Shown one piece after another: positions 8,838 through 18,362 of a stretch of DNA of 64,000 nt. How positions within the stretch are numbered: the first letter of the stretch is position 1; each line of letters starts with the position of its first letter. The DNA comes from Flavihumibacter sp. ZG627 (GTDB taxonomy: Bacteria; Bacteroidota; Bacteroidia; Chitinophagales; Chitinophagaceae): the NCBI RefSeq assembly GCF_000814325.1, contig NZ_JPHF01000006.1, forward strand, positions 62,001 to 126,000. Direction: 5' to 3'. The position numbers and the translations under genes are program-made. The notes beneath the pieces are model-generated. The model was not told the DNA's origin. It searched no databases and saw only the letters and a program-made list of their open reading frames with translations.

Positions 8838-10943
8838 ATGAAACTATTTCCTGAATCGGCGATCGTACAGCTGGAATTCGAAAAGATCCGGACCCTGCTC
8901 GAGCAGCATTGCAAAACAGAATATGCAAAGCAAAAAAGCCTCGGATTGCGGATTCATACACGTTTGTCATTCATCGAAACAGAACTACGGCAGAGCCATG
9001 AATTCCGGCAATTATTACAACACTCAGTATATTTCCCCAACGACTTTATTCTTAACCTGGCCAAGGAACTTAAATTATTGGGGATTCCGGGGGCTGTATT
9101 ATCTGGGGAACAGTTCATTCATATTCGCAAACTCGCTGAAAATATCCAGAATATTTTCAGATGGTTCGATAACGAACGCCGCCTTGCTTACAGCGGACTT
9201 GCGTTGGTGCTGGAAGGCACCTACTATGAAAAACAGATCAAAGATCGGATAAATGAAATTCTTGATGATCAGGGTGTGGTAATGGATCATGCTTCGGAGG
9301 AATTACGCCGCATCCGGGTTAGCCTATACAAAAAAAGAGGAGACCTGCGCCGGGTCTTTGAAAGGGTAGTTCAGAAACTCAATAAACAAGGATACCTGGC
9401 CGATATCGAGGAATCTTTCCTGAATGGAAGACGGGTGCTGGCCGTGTTTGCAGAACAAAAAAGAATGATCAAAGGAATCCTTCATGGTGAAAGTGATACA
9501 AGAAGAACTGCCTTTATTGAACCTGAGGAAACCATAGAACTCAACTATGAAGTTTATTCACTTGAAAACGAAGAGCAACGTGAAATTTACCGCCTACTCT
9601 GGGCTCTGACTGCTGATTTATCGGGCCATGCTGAATTATTGAAGACCTATCTTCAGGTTGCCGGAGAATATGATTTTATACGCGCAAAAGCAAGGCTCGC
9701 CCAGGACTATAACGGCGAATATCCCATGGTAGTGGATAAAGCTCATATCCACGCTGTGAATGCTTACCACCCTCTGCTCTATATTTATAATAAGCGATTG
9801 GAGAAACCTACCATACCGGTCAGTATTACCCTCGACGACAGGAACCGGATACTAGTAATTAGTGGCCCGAATGCAGGAGGAAAAACAGTCACCATGAAAA
9901 CCATTGGCCTGAACCAAATGATGGTGCAGGCAGGATTACTTGTACCTGTTCATCCCTCATCGGTTTTCGGCATTTTTAAACAGTTGATGATACATATTGG
10001 TGACACCCAGAGCCTTGAATTTGAACTAAGTACATACAGCTCCCATCTCAAGAACATGAAACATTTCATGGAAACGGCCAATGGTAAAACCTTATTCTTT
10101 ATCGATGAACTCGGGAGTGGCTCCGACCCCAACCTGGGTGGCGCTTTTGCTGAAGTGATCATGGAAGAACTTGCGCGTAAACATGCAATGGGTATAGTTA
10201 CCACCCACTACCTGAACCTTAAGGTAATGGCAAATAAAACACCCGGAATAATTAATGGCGCCATGGCTTTTGATGAGCAAAACCTGATGCCCCTGTATAA
10301 ATTAATCATCGGAAAACCAGGAAGCTCTTATACTTTTTCAATCGCAGAGCGGATAGGGCTCGAAAAACGTTTGATTGAACGTGCCCGGCAAATGGTGGAT
10401 GAAGATCATTTTAGCCTCGATCGCCTTCTCAACCGAACTGAACAGGATCTCCGCGAACTTGAGCTAAAAGAAAAGGAACTCAGTAAATTATTGAAAGAGA
10501 ATGAGCGACTGAAAAAAGAAATGGAACAGGTGCTTGATAAAGAAAAACACCGCCAGCAAGTTGAACTGCTTAAAGAACAGAACCGTATCTCAGAAGAGAA
10601 AATGATGCAACTCAAGGATATGGATCGCAAGATGAAACAGATCCTGATAGAGTGGAAAAAAACTTCCGATAAGGAAAAAGTGATGAAAGAAATGTTCTCA
10701 TTGCTTTTCAAAAAGGACGAGAAACAGGTTGTAAATAAACTTCAGAAAAAAATTGATTCAAAATTTGATGAGGTGGGTGGTGAAATAAAGGTGGGAATTA
10801 AAGTAAAGATGAGGCGAAACCACCAGGTTGGCGAAGTGATTGAATTAAGGGGAAAACGCGCAGTGGTTAAGATCGGGCTTCTTCCTATGCAGGTCGACAT
10901 AAAGGACCTCGTGGCGGTTATAGAAAAGCCGGTAATTGAATAA
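8838..10943 (+). CDS. MutS2-like ATPase lacking the Smr domain
   Basis: This 701-residue protein follows the MutS2 plan: an N-terminal helical core, Walker A SGPNAGGKT near residues 342-350, Walker B LFFIDELGSGSDP, the H-loop motif GIVTTHYLNLK, and a long charged coiled coil (about residues 530-620). A KOW-like beta segment (GVGEVIELRGKRAVVKIG type) then ends the protein. Bacillus-type MutS2 continues into an endonucleolytic Smr domain, which is absent here. MutS2 proteins suppress recombination or rescue collided ribosomes. The start is set by MKLFPESAIVQLEFEKI, typical for the family, and by the promoter element just upstream. Confidence 0.85.
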   Translation: MKLFPESAIVQLEFEKIRTLLEQHCKTEYAKQKSLGLRIHTRLSFIETELRQSHEFRQLLQHSVYFPNDFILNLAKELKLLGIPGAVLSGEQFIHIRKLAENIQNIFRWFDNERRLAYSGLALVLEGTYYEKQIKDRINEILDDQGVVMDHASEELRRIRVSLYKKRGDLRRVFERVVQKLNKQGYLADIEESFLNGRRVLAVFAEQKRMIKGILHGESDTRRTAFIEPEETIELNYEVYSLENEEQREIYRLLWALTADLSGHAELLKTYLQVAGEYDFIRAKARLAQDYNGEYPMVVDKAHIHAVNAYHPLLYIYNKRLEKPTIPVSITLDDRNRILVISGPNAGGKTVTMKTIGLNQMMVQAGLLVPVHPSSVFGIFKQLMIHIGDTQSLEFELSTYSSHLKNMKHFMETANGKTLFFIDELGSGSDPNLGGAFAEVIMEELARKHAMGIVTTHYLNLKVMANKTPGIINGAMAFDEQNLMPLYKLIIGKPGSSYTFSIAERIGLEKRLIERARQMVDEDHFSLDRLLNRTEQDLRELELKEKELSKLLKENERLKKEMEQVLDKEKHRQQVELLKEQNRISEEKMMQLKDMDRKMKQILIEWKKTSDKEKVMKEMFSLLFKKDEKQVVNKLQKKIDSKFDEVGGEIKVGIKVKMRRNHQVGEVIELRGKRAVVKIGLLPMQVDIKDLVAVIEKPVIE

Positions 10944-11061
10944 TGGCGTAACATAGATTATTTTAATTTCATATACGGGAATAAAATTTTTATCTTACCA
11001 CATCCTTAGAAAAACGGGTAGCTCTGAACTGTAGGCATTCCTTATACCTAAAACAGTTACT

Positions 11062-12396
11062 ATGAAATGGTTTATCCGGATTTCAATCGCAAGTCTTCTA
11101 TTTTTAATTTACACCATCCCGGTCCATTCTCAACTTATTAAAGATCTCCAGAAAAGAGCTGAATGGAAGTTGAAACAGAAAGCCAACCAGAAAGTTGATG
11201 ATGCCATTGGTAAAACAGTGGATGGAAAACCAAAAAACAAGGAGACCTCTGCAAAGGAAAATGATAAATCGAAGAAGAAAGCCGGCGATCCCGACAAAAC
11301 TGAGGAAAAAGAAACTGGAGCTGTTACTGATTCAAAGGGAACTTCTACAAAATCCTTCAAGTCATATTCCAAATTTGATTTCGTTGCCGGTGAGAAACTG
11401 GTAGTATATGAGGACTTTAGTAAAGATGCTGTCGGAGATTTTCCCCTGCATTGGAACACAAATGCCGGGGGTGAGGTTGTGACTGTTGAGGGAAGTGATG
11501 TACGTTGGCTTAAACTTCCGAAAGAGGGAGTATTCCATCCTGAATTCATTAAAGACCTTCCCGAGAATTTTACATTGGAATTTGATCTCATTTGCACCAA
11601 TCCTTTTAGTTTTTATTCCACTGCCTTAATGGTGAATATGGTTCAACTTAATGAGCCTTCCGAGTTCGAGAACTGGGGTCGCTTTATCCGCTCAGGTAAT
11701 AAGGGGGCGCGATTTTCAATCCACCCAACAAGTGCTGGAAACGGATCTGGGCGCCTTGAATTTTTCTGGATCGAGAATCGTAAGGAATCCATGAAGAATG
11801 AAGTTGATGTGAGCCAGTTTCATGCCAAAACAGATAATATAGCCCATATCTCAATGTGGCGTCAGAACCAGCGGATGCGGATCTATGTTGACGAAGAAAA
11901 GGTGTTTGATCTGCCAAAAGCAATTCCTCCCTCCACAAAATTGAATGCATTGCTTTTTACATTGGGTGGCTATCATGACAAGGCCGATCATTATCTCATA
12001 AGCGGCCTCAGGCTTGCGGTTGGTGCTCCTGATACACGCCATAAACTCATAAATGAAGGAAAATACTCAACAACCGGAATTCTATTTGATGTTAACTCAG
12101 ATAAGATCAAACCCGAATCCTACGGTACTTTAAAGGATCTTGCATCTGTACTTAAAGAGAATGGAGTTGTTAAGGTTAAAGTTATAGGACACACTGATAG
12201 TGATGGTGATGCAGGGAATAATATGGAACTTTCCAAAAAACGCGCATCAGCGGTCAAAGCCAGCCTCGTTAATGATTTCGGAATTGAAGCAGGGCGGATA
12301 GAGACAGATGGAAAAGGAGCTTCACAACCTGTTGGAGATAATGCAAAGGCTGAGGGAAAGGCACAAAACAGAAGAGTTGAATTCCTCAAACAATAA
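11062..12396 (+). CDS. OmpA-family outer membrane protein
   Basis: The 444-residue protein has a signal peptide (IRISIASLLFLIYTIPVHSQ), then a lysine-rich low-complexity linker (residues about 30-95). Next comes a jelly-roll-like beta region with FTLEFDLICTNPF, similar to LamG/concanavalin-like folds. It ends with an OmpA C-terminal domain (GILFDVNSDKIKPESYGTLKDLA ... VIGHTDSDGDAGNNMELSKKRASAV ... NRRVEF) that binds peptidoglycan. It probably links the outer membrane or periplasm to the cell wall. It is flanked by its own upstream region and by a convergent CBS gene. Confidence 0.85.
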   Translation: MKWFIRISIASLLFLIYTIPVHSQLIKDLQKRAEWKLKQKANQKVDDAIGKTVDGKPKNKETSAKENDKSKKKAGDPDKTEEKETGAVTDSKGTSTKSFKSYSKFDFVAGEKLVVYEDFSKDAVGDFPLHWNTNAGGEVVTVEGSDVRWLKLPKEGVFHPEFIKDLPENFTLEFDLICTNPFSFYSTALMVNMVQLNEPSEFENWGRFIRSGNKGARFSIHPTSAGNGSGRLEFFWIENRKESMKNEVDVSQFHAKTDNIAHISMWRQNQRMRIYVDEEKVFDLPKAIPPSTKLNALLFTLGGYHDKADHYLISGLRLAVGAPDTRHKLINEGKYSTTGILFDVNSDKIKPESYGTLKDLASVLKENGVVKVKVIGHTDSDGDAGNNMELSKKRASAVKASLVNDFGIEAGRIETDGKGASQPVGDNAKAEGKAQNRRVEFLKQ

Positions 12397-12440
12397 TGGC
12401 TGCCTTTTAAGATCAGGGTAATAAACTGCTTATCTTTCTG

Positions 12441-12869
12441 CTAAGAATGTATATAAGACTGCAAATGGGAGATCGTTTCTGCCTGGTTTGCTATAACTGC
12501 TTTAATGACATCATTCACTGAAATTATACCCACCAGGTATTGATCATTAAATACCGGTAGATAACGGATATTATTGACCGACATCAGTTGCATACATTCT
12601 TCAATTGAACTATCGGGACTAATCCTTGGTAGATCAGTACTCATGATATCTGAAACCATGGAATCAGTGGAAGATTTACCCTTTAGGATCACTTTTCTCG
12701 CATAGTCCCTTTCTGTCAATAAGCCTTTGTATTGATCATCTTCCGTAACCAGGATAGAGCCTATGTTATTATCTGCCATGATCTTTAATGCATCCAAAAC
12801 AGTAGTGGAGGGCACAACACTGATGAGCTGGCGGTTTTTGCGTGCCAGTATATCTGCTACTTTTTTCAT
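12441..12869 (-). CDS. CBS-domain pair protein
   Basis: The 142-residue protein consists almost wholly of two CBS domains (VPSTTVLDALKIMADNNIGSILVTED and DIMSTDLPRISPDSSIEECMQLMSVNNIRYLPVFND). CBS pairs bind adenine nucleotides and usually regulate a partner. Stand-alone versions like this are soluble sensors of unknown target. It is convergent with the OmpA gene (44-bp gap) and divergent from the GH63 gene. Confidence 0.88.
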   Translation of the reverse strand: MKKVADILARKNRQLISVVPSTTVLDALKIMADNNIGSILVTEDDQYKGLLTERDYARKVILKGKSSTDSMVSDIMSTDLPRISPDSSIEECMQLMSVNNIRYLPVFNDQYLVGIISVNDVIKAVIANQAETISHLQSYIHS

Positions 12870-12936
12870 ACAGAAGCTTTAGGATTAAGCCTTAAGGTAC
12901 ATATTTATTGGGATAATGTGAAAGTTGCCCAGTCCT

Positions 12937-12944
12937 TATCTTTG
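12937..12944 (+). promoter_or_regulatory. Candidate -7 promoter element for GH63 gene
   Basis: TATCTTTG fits TAnnTTTG and is 29 bp before the ATG at 12974. No well-placed TTTG lies upstream, so only the -7 half is supported. Confidence 0.4.
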
Positions 12945-12973
12945 GGCTTGACCGAAATGACAAATGCAAGCTG

Positions 12974-15580
12974 ATGAATGAAGAGAAGCAACGACTGAAT
13001 GATCCGCTCTGGAAGAAATGGGGACCTTATGTGTCAGACCGCCAATGGGGTACTGTACGGGAAGATTACAGCGAGGATAGCAATACCTGGGAGGCGGTTT
13101 CCTATGATATGGCCCGGAGTTATGCCTACCGCTGGGGTGAGGACGGCATTGGCGGTATTTCCGATGATCATCAGAATCTTTGTTTTTCACTGGCATTGTG
13201 GAATAAAAAAGACCCCTGGCTGAAAGAGAGGTTGTTTGGACTTACCGGCCCCCGGGGAAATCATGGGGAGGACGTTAAGGAGCTTTATTATTACCTCGAT
13301 TGTTCCCCCTCACACTCCTATATGAAGATGCTTTATAAGTATCCACAAAGAGCATTTCCATATGATCAGCTTTACCAGGAAAATGATAAGCGTAGCCGGG
13401 AAGAACCGGAATATGAACTTCTTGATACTGGAATATTTGACAAAGGCGATTATTTCGATGTCTTTATTGAATATGCAAAAGCAGACCCAACTGATATTCT
13501 CATTAAGATATCAATTGCAAATCGTCATAAAGAAGCAGCTCCTATTTCTGTACTCCCAACTATTTGGTTCAGGAATACATGGGCATGGGGGCGTGATGAT
13601 TACAAACCCACCATGGAAGCGGAAGGCGCTGGATATATCAAAATTCATCATCAACGCATAGGACATTATTATCTTTATTGTAACGGAAATAATGAGCTTC
13701 TCTTTTGCGAAAATGAAACCAATACCAAGAGACTCTATGGCAAGAAAGGTATACAACCAGTAGCAAAAGATGGTATCAATGATTATGTTGTAAACAGGAA
13801 GCGAACTGTTCTCAATAAGTCGAAATCTGGTACTAAGGCCGCTGCACACTATAATCTAGTAGTAGGGGCAGGTGAAACCCTCACCCTTCAGCTCAGGCTT
13901 TCCAAACATGCACTTGATCATCCATTCCATGATTATGATGCGGTATTCTGGCGTCGTATTTCAGAGAATGATGAATACTATGCTGATAAACAAAGGGTTG
14001 TACTCTCGGCTGAAGACAGGATGATCCAAAGACAGGCCTTCGCGGGTATGCTTTGGAGCAAACAATTTTATTACTATGATGTAGAACAATGGGTGAATGG
14101 CGACCCCAAAAAGCCTGCACCTTTCCATCGTCCATGGGGTCGCAACCACGATTGGACCCACCTTAATAATGCCGACATCATATCCATGCCTGATAAATGG
14201 GAGTATCCCTGGTATGCTGCATGGGATCTTGCTTTTCACTGCATACCTCTTGCATATCTCGATCCTGGTTTCGCCAAGAGCCAACTGCTGCTGCTAACCA
14301 AAGAATGGTATATGCATCCCAATGGTCAGTTTCCAGCTTATGAGTGGAATCTTGGAGATGTAAATCCCCCAGTTCATGCCTGGGCTACCTGGCGGGTATA
14401 TGAAATTGATAAGGTCAATAATGATGGTAAAGGAGATATAGCCTTTCTCGAAAGTGTATACCATAAACTACTGCTGAACTTTACCTGGTGGGTTAACCGG
14501 AAAGACCATGATGGGAACAATATCTTCCAGGGAGGTTTCCTTGGGCTGGACAATATCGGGGTCTTTGATCGCAGTGCGCCTCTTCCCGGTGGGGGACATC
14601 TTGAGCAAAGTGATGGTACAAGCTGGATGGCCATGTATTGCCTCAACCTCCTTCGCATTTCATTGGAACTGGCAACCCATAATCATGTGTATGCCGACAT
14701 GGCCACGAAGTTCTTTGAGCATTTTGTTTATATAGCCAAGGCCGTCAATAGCTTCGGTGAACGGGAATCCGGGCTATGGGATGAAAAAGACCAGTTCTTT
14801 TATGATGTTCTTAAAAAGCCCGACGGGTCAGAACAGAAATTAAGGGTAAGGTCAATGGTTGGCTTAATCCCGCTTTTTGCAGTTGAGGTAATTGATCACA
14901 GTCTCTTCGAACAAATACCAGAATTTGTGCAAAGGCTGGAGTGGTTCCTGAAGCATAAATCATCATATGCAACCGTGATCTCTGAATGGAGTAGTACACT
15001 AAAAGATTCTAAGCATTTGCTATCATTGATTAGGGCCGAAAAACTTATCGCCATACTGCGCAGGGTTCTTGATGAAACAGAATTTCTTAGCGATTATGGT
15101 ATCCGGGCACTATCTAAATACCATGAGGAAAAACCATTTGAAATAGAGGTGGAGGGAAATAAATTTGGCGTAAAATATCTCCCGGGTGAATCTGATAGTA
15201 GCATGTTTGGTGGCAACTCTAACTGGAGAGGTCCCATCTGGTTCCCACTGAACTATCTGCTGATTGAATCATTGCAGCGGTACCATTATTATTATGGAGA
15301 TGCACTTAAAGTGGAATATCCAACAGGAAGCGGAACATTCCTGACTCTGGACCAGGTGGCTGATGAGCTTGCAGCAAGACTGGTCAGAATATTCCGGATG
15401 GACAAAGATGGCCGACGACCACTGGCAGGGGAATTTGAACTTTTGAATAAAGACCCTTATTTCAAAGATTATATCCTGTTCTTTGAATATTTTAATGGTG
15501 ATAATGGTAAAGGAATAGGGGCTTCACATCAAACAGGATGGACGGGGCTGGTAGCAAAATTACTTCATCCGCGTCATTAA
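12974..15580 (+). CDS. Glycoside hydrolase family 63 protein
   Basis: The 868-residue protein resembles bacterial GH63 glucosidase-like proteins across its length. The N terminus (WKKWGPYVSDRQWGTVREDYS) and YRWGEDGIGGISDDHQNLCFSLALWN are hallmark segments; the (alpha/alpha)6 barrel follows, with FHRPWGRNHDWTHLNNADI, WDLAFHCIPLA, EWNLGDVNPPVHAWA and SDGTSWMAMYCLNLL. There is no signal peptide, so it is probably cytosolic. Relatives act on alpha-glucosidic or mannosylglycerate-type substrates; the true substrate here is unknown. A P1 peptidase gene follows after 24 bp. Confidence 0.85.
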   Translation: MNEEKQRLNDPLWKKWGPYVSDRQWGTVREDYSEDSNTWEAVSYDMARSYAYRWGEDGIGGISDDHQNLCFSLALWNKKDPWLKERLFGLTGPRGNHGEDVKELYYYLDCSPSHSYMKMLYKYPQRAFPYDQLYQENDKRSREEPEYELLDTGIFDKGDYFDVFIEYAKADPTDILIKISIANRHKEAAPISVLPTIWFRNTWAWGRDDYKPTMEAEGAGYIKIHHQRIGHYYLYCNGNNELLFCENETNTKRLYGKKGIQPVAKDGINDYVVNRKRTVLNKSKSGTKAAAHYNLVVGAGETLTLQLRLSKHALDHPFHDYDAVFWRRISENDEYYADKQRVVLSAEDRMIQRQAFAGMLWSKQFYYYDVEQWVNGDPKKPAPFHRPWGRNHDWTHLNNADIISMPDKWEYPWYAAWDLAFHCIPLAYLDPGFAKSQLLLLTKEWYMHPNGQFPAYEWNLGDVNPPVHAWATWRVYEIDKVNNDGKGDIAFLESVYHKLLLNFTWWVNRKDHDGNNIFQGGFLGLDNIGVFDRSAPLPGGGHLEQSDGTSWMAMYCLNLLRISLELATHNHVYADMATKFFEHFVYIAKAVNSFGERESGLWDEKDQFFYDVLKKPDGSEQKLRVRSMVGLIPLFAVEVIDHSLFEQIPEFVQRLEWFLKHKSSYATVISEWSSTLKDSKHLLSLIRAEKLIAILRRVLDETEFLSDYGIRALSKYHEEKPFEIEVEGNKFGVKYLPGESDSSMFGGNSNWRGPIWFPLNYLLIESLQRYHYYYGDALKVEYPTGSGTFLTLDQVADELAARLVRIFRMDKDGRRPLAGEFELLNKDPYFKDYILFFEYFNGDNGKGIGASHQTGWTGLVAKLLHPRH

Positions 15581-15604
15581 GGAACACTAGTAAAAACATC
15601 ATCA

Positions 15605-16750
15605 ATGAGGAGGTCAGCCGGTTCTCTTATAGTAGCTGCTATTTTTATTCTTTCCGTAAATTATGCCACTGCGCAGAGCGGTAAAACTGCCCGCGAACTC
15701 GGTATAAATATTGGTGTTATGAAGCCAGGTAACTGGAACGCTATCACAGATGTAGCAGGAGTTAAAGTTGGTCATATTACCTTGGTTAGAGGTGACTCAG
15801 TGCGCACAGGCGCCACCGCCATTATTCCTCATGAGGATAATTTATTTCAAAGTAAGACTCCTGCTGCAATCTTTAGAGCAAATGGATTCGGAAAACTTGC
15901 CGGATCTACTCAGGTGGACGAGTTGGGTAACCTTGAAACACCTGTTTTACTAACTAACACATTGGCAGTAGCTGATGCCATGCAGGCTATTATTGACTAT
16001 ACACTTCTTCAGCCTGGAAATGAGAATATACAATCCGTTAATGCACTGGTGGGAGAAACAAATGATGGCTGGCTGAATGATATCAGGGGCAGACATCTCA
16101 CCAGAAAAGATATCATTAAAGCTATTGCATCTGCTAAAAGCGGTGAAGTAGAGCAGGGTGCCGTAGGAGCCGGAACAGGTACGGTTTGTTTTGGATTTAA
16201 AGGCGGTATTGGAAGCTCCTCCAGAAAATTGCCGGAAACACTTGGAGGATATACAGTGGGCGTGTTGGTGCAATCAAATTTTGGAGGTGTGCTTCAGGTT
16301 AATGGAGTACCGGTGGGAGAAGAACTTGGTCGGTTTTCTTTTAGCAACCAGTTATTGAATAATGTTGATGGATCTTGTATGATAGTTGTTGCAACCGATG
16401 CCCCGCTTGATGCCAGAAACCTGGAAAGATTGGCCAAACGGGCTTTTCTGGGATTAGCAAAAACAGGTGGAATAGCATCGAATGGAAGTGGAGATTATGT
16501 TATCGCCTTTTCCACTTTCAAAGGCAATCGTATTCCTCATGACGCTAAAGAAAAGGACCTGCCATTGGTCGTTTTACATAATGATTATACAACGCCTGTC
16601 TTCATGGCAGCCATTGAAGCAACTGAAGAAGCAATAATTAATTCTATGCTCATGGCAACCACCACAAAAGCAAAAGGAAAGGTGGTAGACGCATTAACTC
16701 CCACCATACTAATACCGATTTTAAAAAAATATAATCGTCTTCAACGCTAA
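15605..16750 (+). CDS. P1 family peptidase (DmpA/ornithine acetyltransferase-like)
   Basis: This 381-residue protein with signal peptide (SLIVAAIFILSVNYATAQ) belongs to peptidase family S58/P1, autoprocessing Ntn-like aminopeptidases. The visible signature includes ITDVAGVKVGHITL, TGATAIIPHE, NALVGETNDGWLND, GAVGAGTGTVCFGFKGGIGSSSR (cleavage and nucleophile serine region) and GVLVQSNFGG. It is likely a periplasmic aminopeptidase active on D- or beta-amino acid peptides. Its stop codon overlaps the start of the aminotransferase gene (TAATG), so the two are translationally coupled. Confidence 0.88.
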   Translation: MRRSAGSLIVAAIFILSVNYATAQSGKTARELGINIGVMKPGNWNAITDVAGVKVGHITLVRGDSVRTGATAIIPHEDNLFQSKTPAAIFRANGFGKLAGSTQVDELGNLETPVLLTNTLAVADAMQAIIDYTLLQPGNENIQSVNALVGETNDGWLNDIRGRHLTRKDIIKAIASAKSGEVEQGAVGAGTGTVCFGFKGGIGSSSRKLPETLGGYTVGVLVQSNFGGVLQVNGVPVGEELGRFSFSNQLLNNVDGSCMIVVATDAPLDARNLERLAKRAFLGLAKTGGIASNGSGDYVIAFSTFKGNRIPHDAKEKDLPLVVLHNDYTTPVFMAAIEATEEAIINSMLMATTTKAKGKVVDALTPTILIPILKKYNRLQR

Positions 16751-17574
16751 TGAATCGTTTAACCCTTATAAATGATGCCCTTGCTCCTGCTGACCAGGCA
16801 CTCATCCATGTTTCCGATCTTGCTTTGCAAAGAGGATATGGAATATTTGATTTTTTCAAAGTGATTAACGGCAACCCCGTATTCCTGGATAATCACCTTG
16901 ATCGTTTTTATCGTTCTGCCGCCAGGATGCGACTCCAGCCTGTTATGCCTGCAGATATTTTACGGGAAAAGATCGCCGAACTTATTGCTGCAAATAATTT
17001 AATTCAATCTGGTGTTCGAATTACCCTCACAGGTGGATATTCACCCGACGGGTATACTATTAGCCATCCTAACCTGATAGTCACAGAGCAACCCCTTAAC
17101 CTTCCCACTTCAATTCACGAGCAAGGAATCAGCCTGATTACATTCCCCTATCAACGGCAATTACCTGATGTGAAGACAATAGATTACCTCATGGCGGTAT
17201 GGCTTCAGGATAAAATAAGTCAGGCGCAGGCGGCAGATGTTCTATACCATTATGATGATTGTATCACCGAGTGTCCCCGTGCAAATATTTTCATGGTCAC
17301 CTCTTCCAATGTTTTGATAACCCCTGCTAATAATATACTAAAAGGGGTTACCAGGCACCGGGTTCTTGAGATTGCCGCAGGGGAAATGAAAGTGGAAGAG
17401 CGTGATATTAATAAAGAAGAGATTTATAAAGCAAGGGAAGTATTCATTACCAGTACAACGAAACATCTGATGCCCGTAAAATTAATTGATGGCAAGATTA
17501 TTGGAACCGGAACTGCCGGAGAAACAACCCGATACCTATGCAATAAATACAATCAAAGTGTTTATGGTAAATGA
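16750..17574 (+). CDS. Class IV aminotransferase (BCAT / D-amino acid transaminase family)
   Basis: The 274-residue protein is a fold-type IV PLP enzyme. It shows LQRGYGIFDFFKV near the N terminus, the Schiff-base lysine region DVKTIDYLMAVWLQ, ITECPRANIFMVT and GVTRHRVLEIA. Members include branched-chain and D-alanine transaminases and aminodeoxychorismate lyase. The coupling to a P1 peptidase, whose relatives release D-amino acids, suggests but does not prove a role in handling D- or unusual amino acids. The start overlaps the upstream stop by one base. Confidence 0.85.
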   Translation: MNRLTLINDALAPADQALIHVSDLALQRGYGIFDFFKVINGNPVFLDNHLDRFYRSAARMRLQPVMPADILREKIAELIAANNLIQSGVRITLTGGYSPDGYTISHPNLIVTEQPLNLPTSIHEQGISLITFPYQRQLPDVKTIDYLMAVWLQDKISQAQAADVLYHYDDCITECPRANIFMVTSSNVLITPANNILKGVTRHRVLEIAAGEMKVEERDINKEEIYKAREVFITSTTKHLMPVKLIDGKIIGTGTAGETTRYLCNKYNQSVYGK

Positions 17575-17575
17575 A

Positions 17576-17603
17576 AAAGGGGTGAACATTCGTCCATCCC
17601 TTT
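17576..17603 (+). terminator. Hairpin between convergent genes
   Basis: AAAGGGGTG pairs with CATCCCTTT (one G-T pair). It lies between the aminotransferase and the convergent glycine-zipper gene and could serve both strands. Confidence 0.5.
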
Positions 17604-17644
17604 CATTAGAATTAAAAGTAAAATTTAGCGTATAGGCGTATTAG

Positions 17645-18175
17645 TTATTTATTGAATGTTGTTCCGGAAATTAAACCACCATCAGGGATAAGTCCACCTG
17701 TTGGTATCAATCCGCGTGACGGAATCAGTCCACCGCTTGATTGAACCCTTCCCGATTTTCTGTCACGTGAGCGGCCAATTGCATAACCCGCACCGGCTCC
17801 TACAACACCACCAATTATAGCACCACGGCCACGCTTGTTTTTGTCAATTACAGCACCTGCACCTGCGCCAACTACACCTCCAATCACAGCTCCTTTTGCA
17901 GCATCACTCCATCCCTTCTTCTTTGCTGGCTCCATTGCAGCATTTTCACTTGGTATCTCGTAGCTGCCGGTTTTCTGCGGCGCTGGAGAATAATCGGTGT
18001 TTACTTTTCTGCTTGTTCTTTTAGAAGCTTTTCGGGCAACTGTTGGCTTCACTGTTTCTTCCACAGGTGTTTCCGTAGTCAGATTTTCTGCAGCCTTTTC
18101 TTCACCAGGCTTTTCAATGGTCTGGCAGGCTGCCAGTCCTCCAATAACGATCATTGAGTAGATAATTTTTTTCAT
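17645..18175 (-). CDS. Glycine-zipper lipoprotein with C-terminal GLIP repeats
   Basis: The 176-residue protein has a lipoprotein signal (IIYSMIVIGGLAAC, lipobox LAAC) and a Thr/Glu/Lys-rich linker. Two glycine-zipper segments follow (GAVIGGVVGAGAGAVID and GAIIGGVVGAGAGYAIG). The last 30 residues hold four imperfect tandem units (GGLIPS, RGLIPT, GGLIPD, GGLISG). Glycine zippers of the YMGG/17-kDa antigen type usually insert in or associate with the outer membrane. The role of the tail repeat is unknown. The gene appears monocistronic. Confidence 0.78.
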   Translation of the reverse strand: MKKIIYSMIVIGGLAACQTIEKPGEEKAAENLTTETPVEETVKPTVARKASKRTSRKVNTDYSPAPQKTGSYEIPSENAAMEPAKKKGWSDAAKGAVIGGVVGAGAGAVIDKNKRGRGAIIGGVVGAGAGYAIGRSRDRKSGRVQSSGGLIPSRGLIPTGGLIPDGGLISGTTFNK

Positions 18176-18323
18176 GTCTTAGATTTTAGTGTTTAAAAAA
18201 ATATATGACATGAAGTCCAAATTTGGGACCATTGTGCCAGTTTTACCCTTAGGTACAATCCTATTAACAAAGGATTCTGTTAGCTGTTAAATTGACGATA
18301 AGTATGACTTTTTTCTGAAGGGG

Positions 18324-18343
18324 TGATTAAACCTTTTTAATCA
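18324..18343 (-). terminator. Possible terminator hairpin
   Basis: TGATTAAA and TTTAATCA form an 8-bp stem with a 4-nt loop just past the stop of the SMP-30 gene. No strong U-tract follows on the minus strand, so this is tentative. Confidence 0.3.
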
Positions 18344-18362
18344 TTTCATGTCACCCACCATT

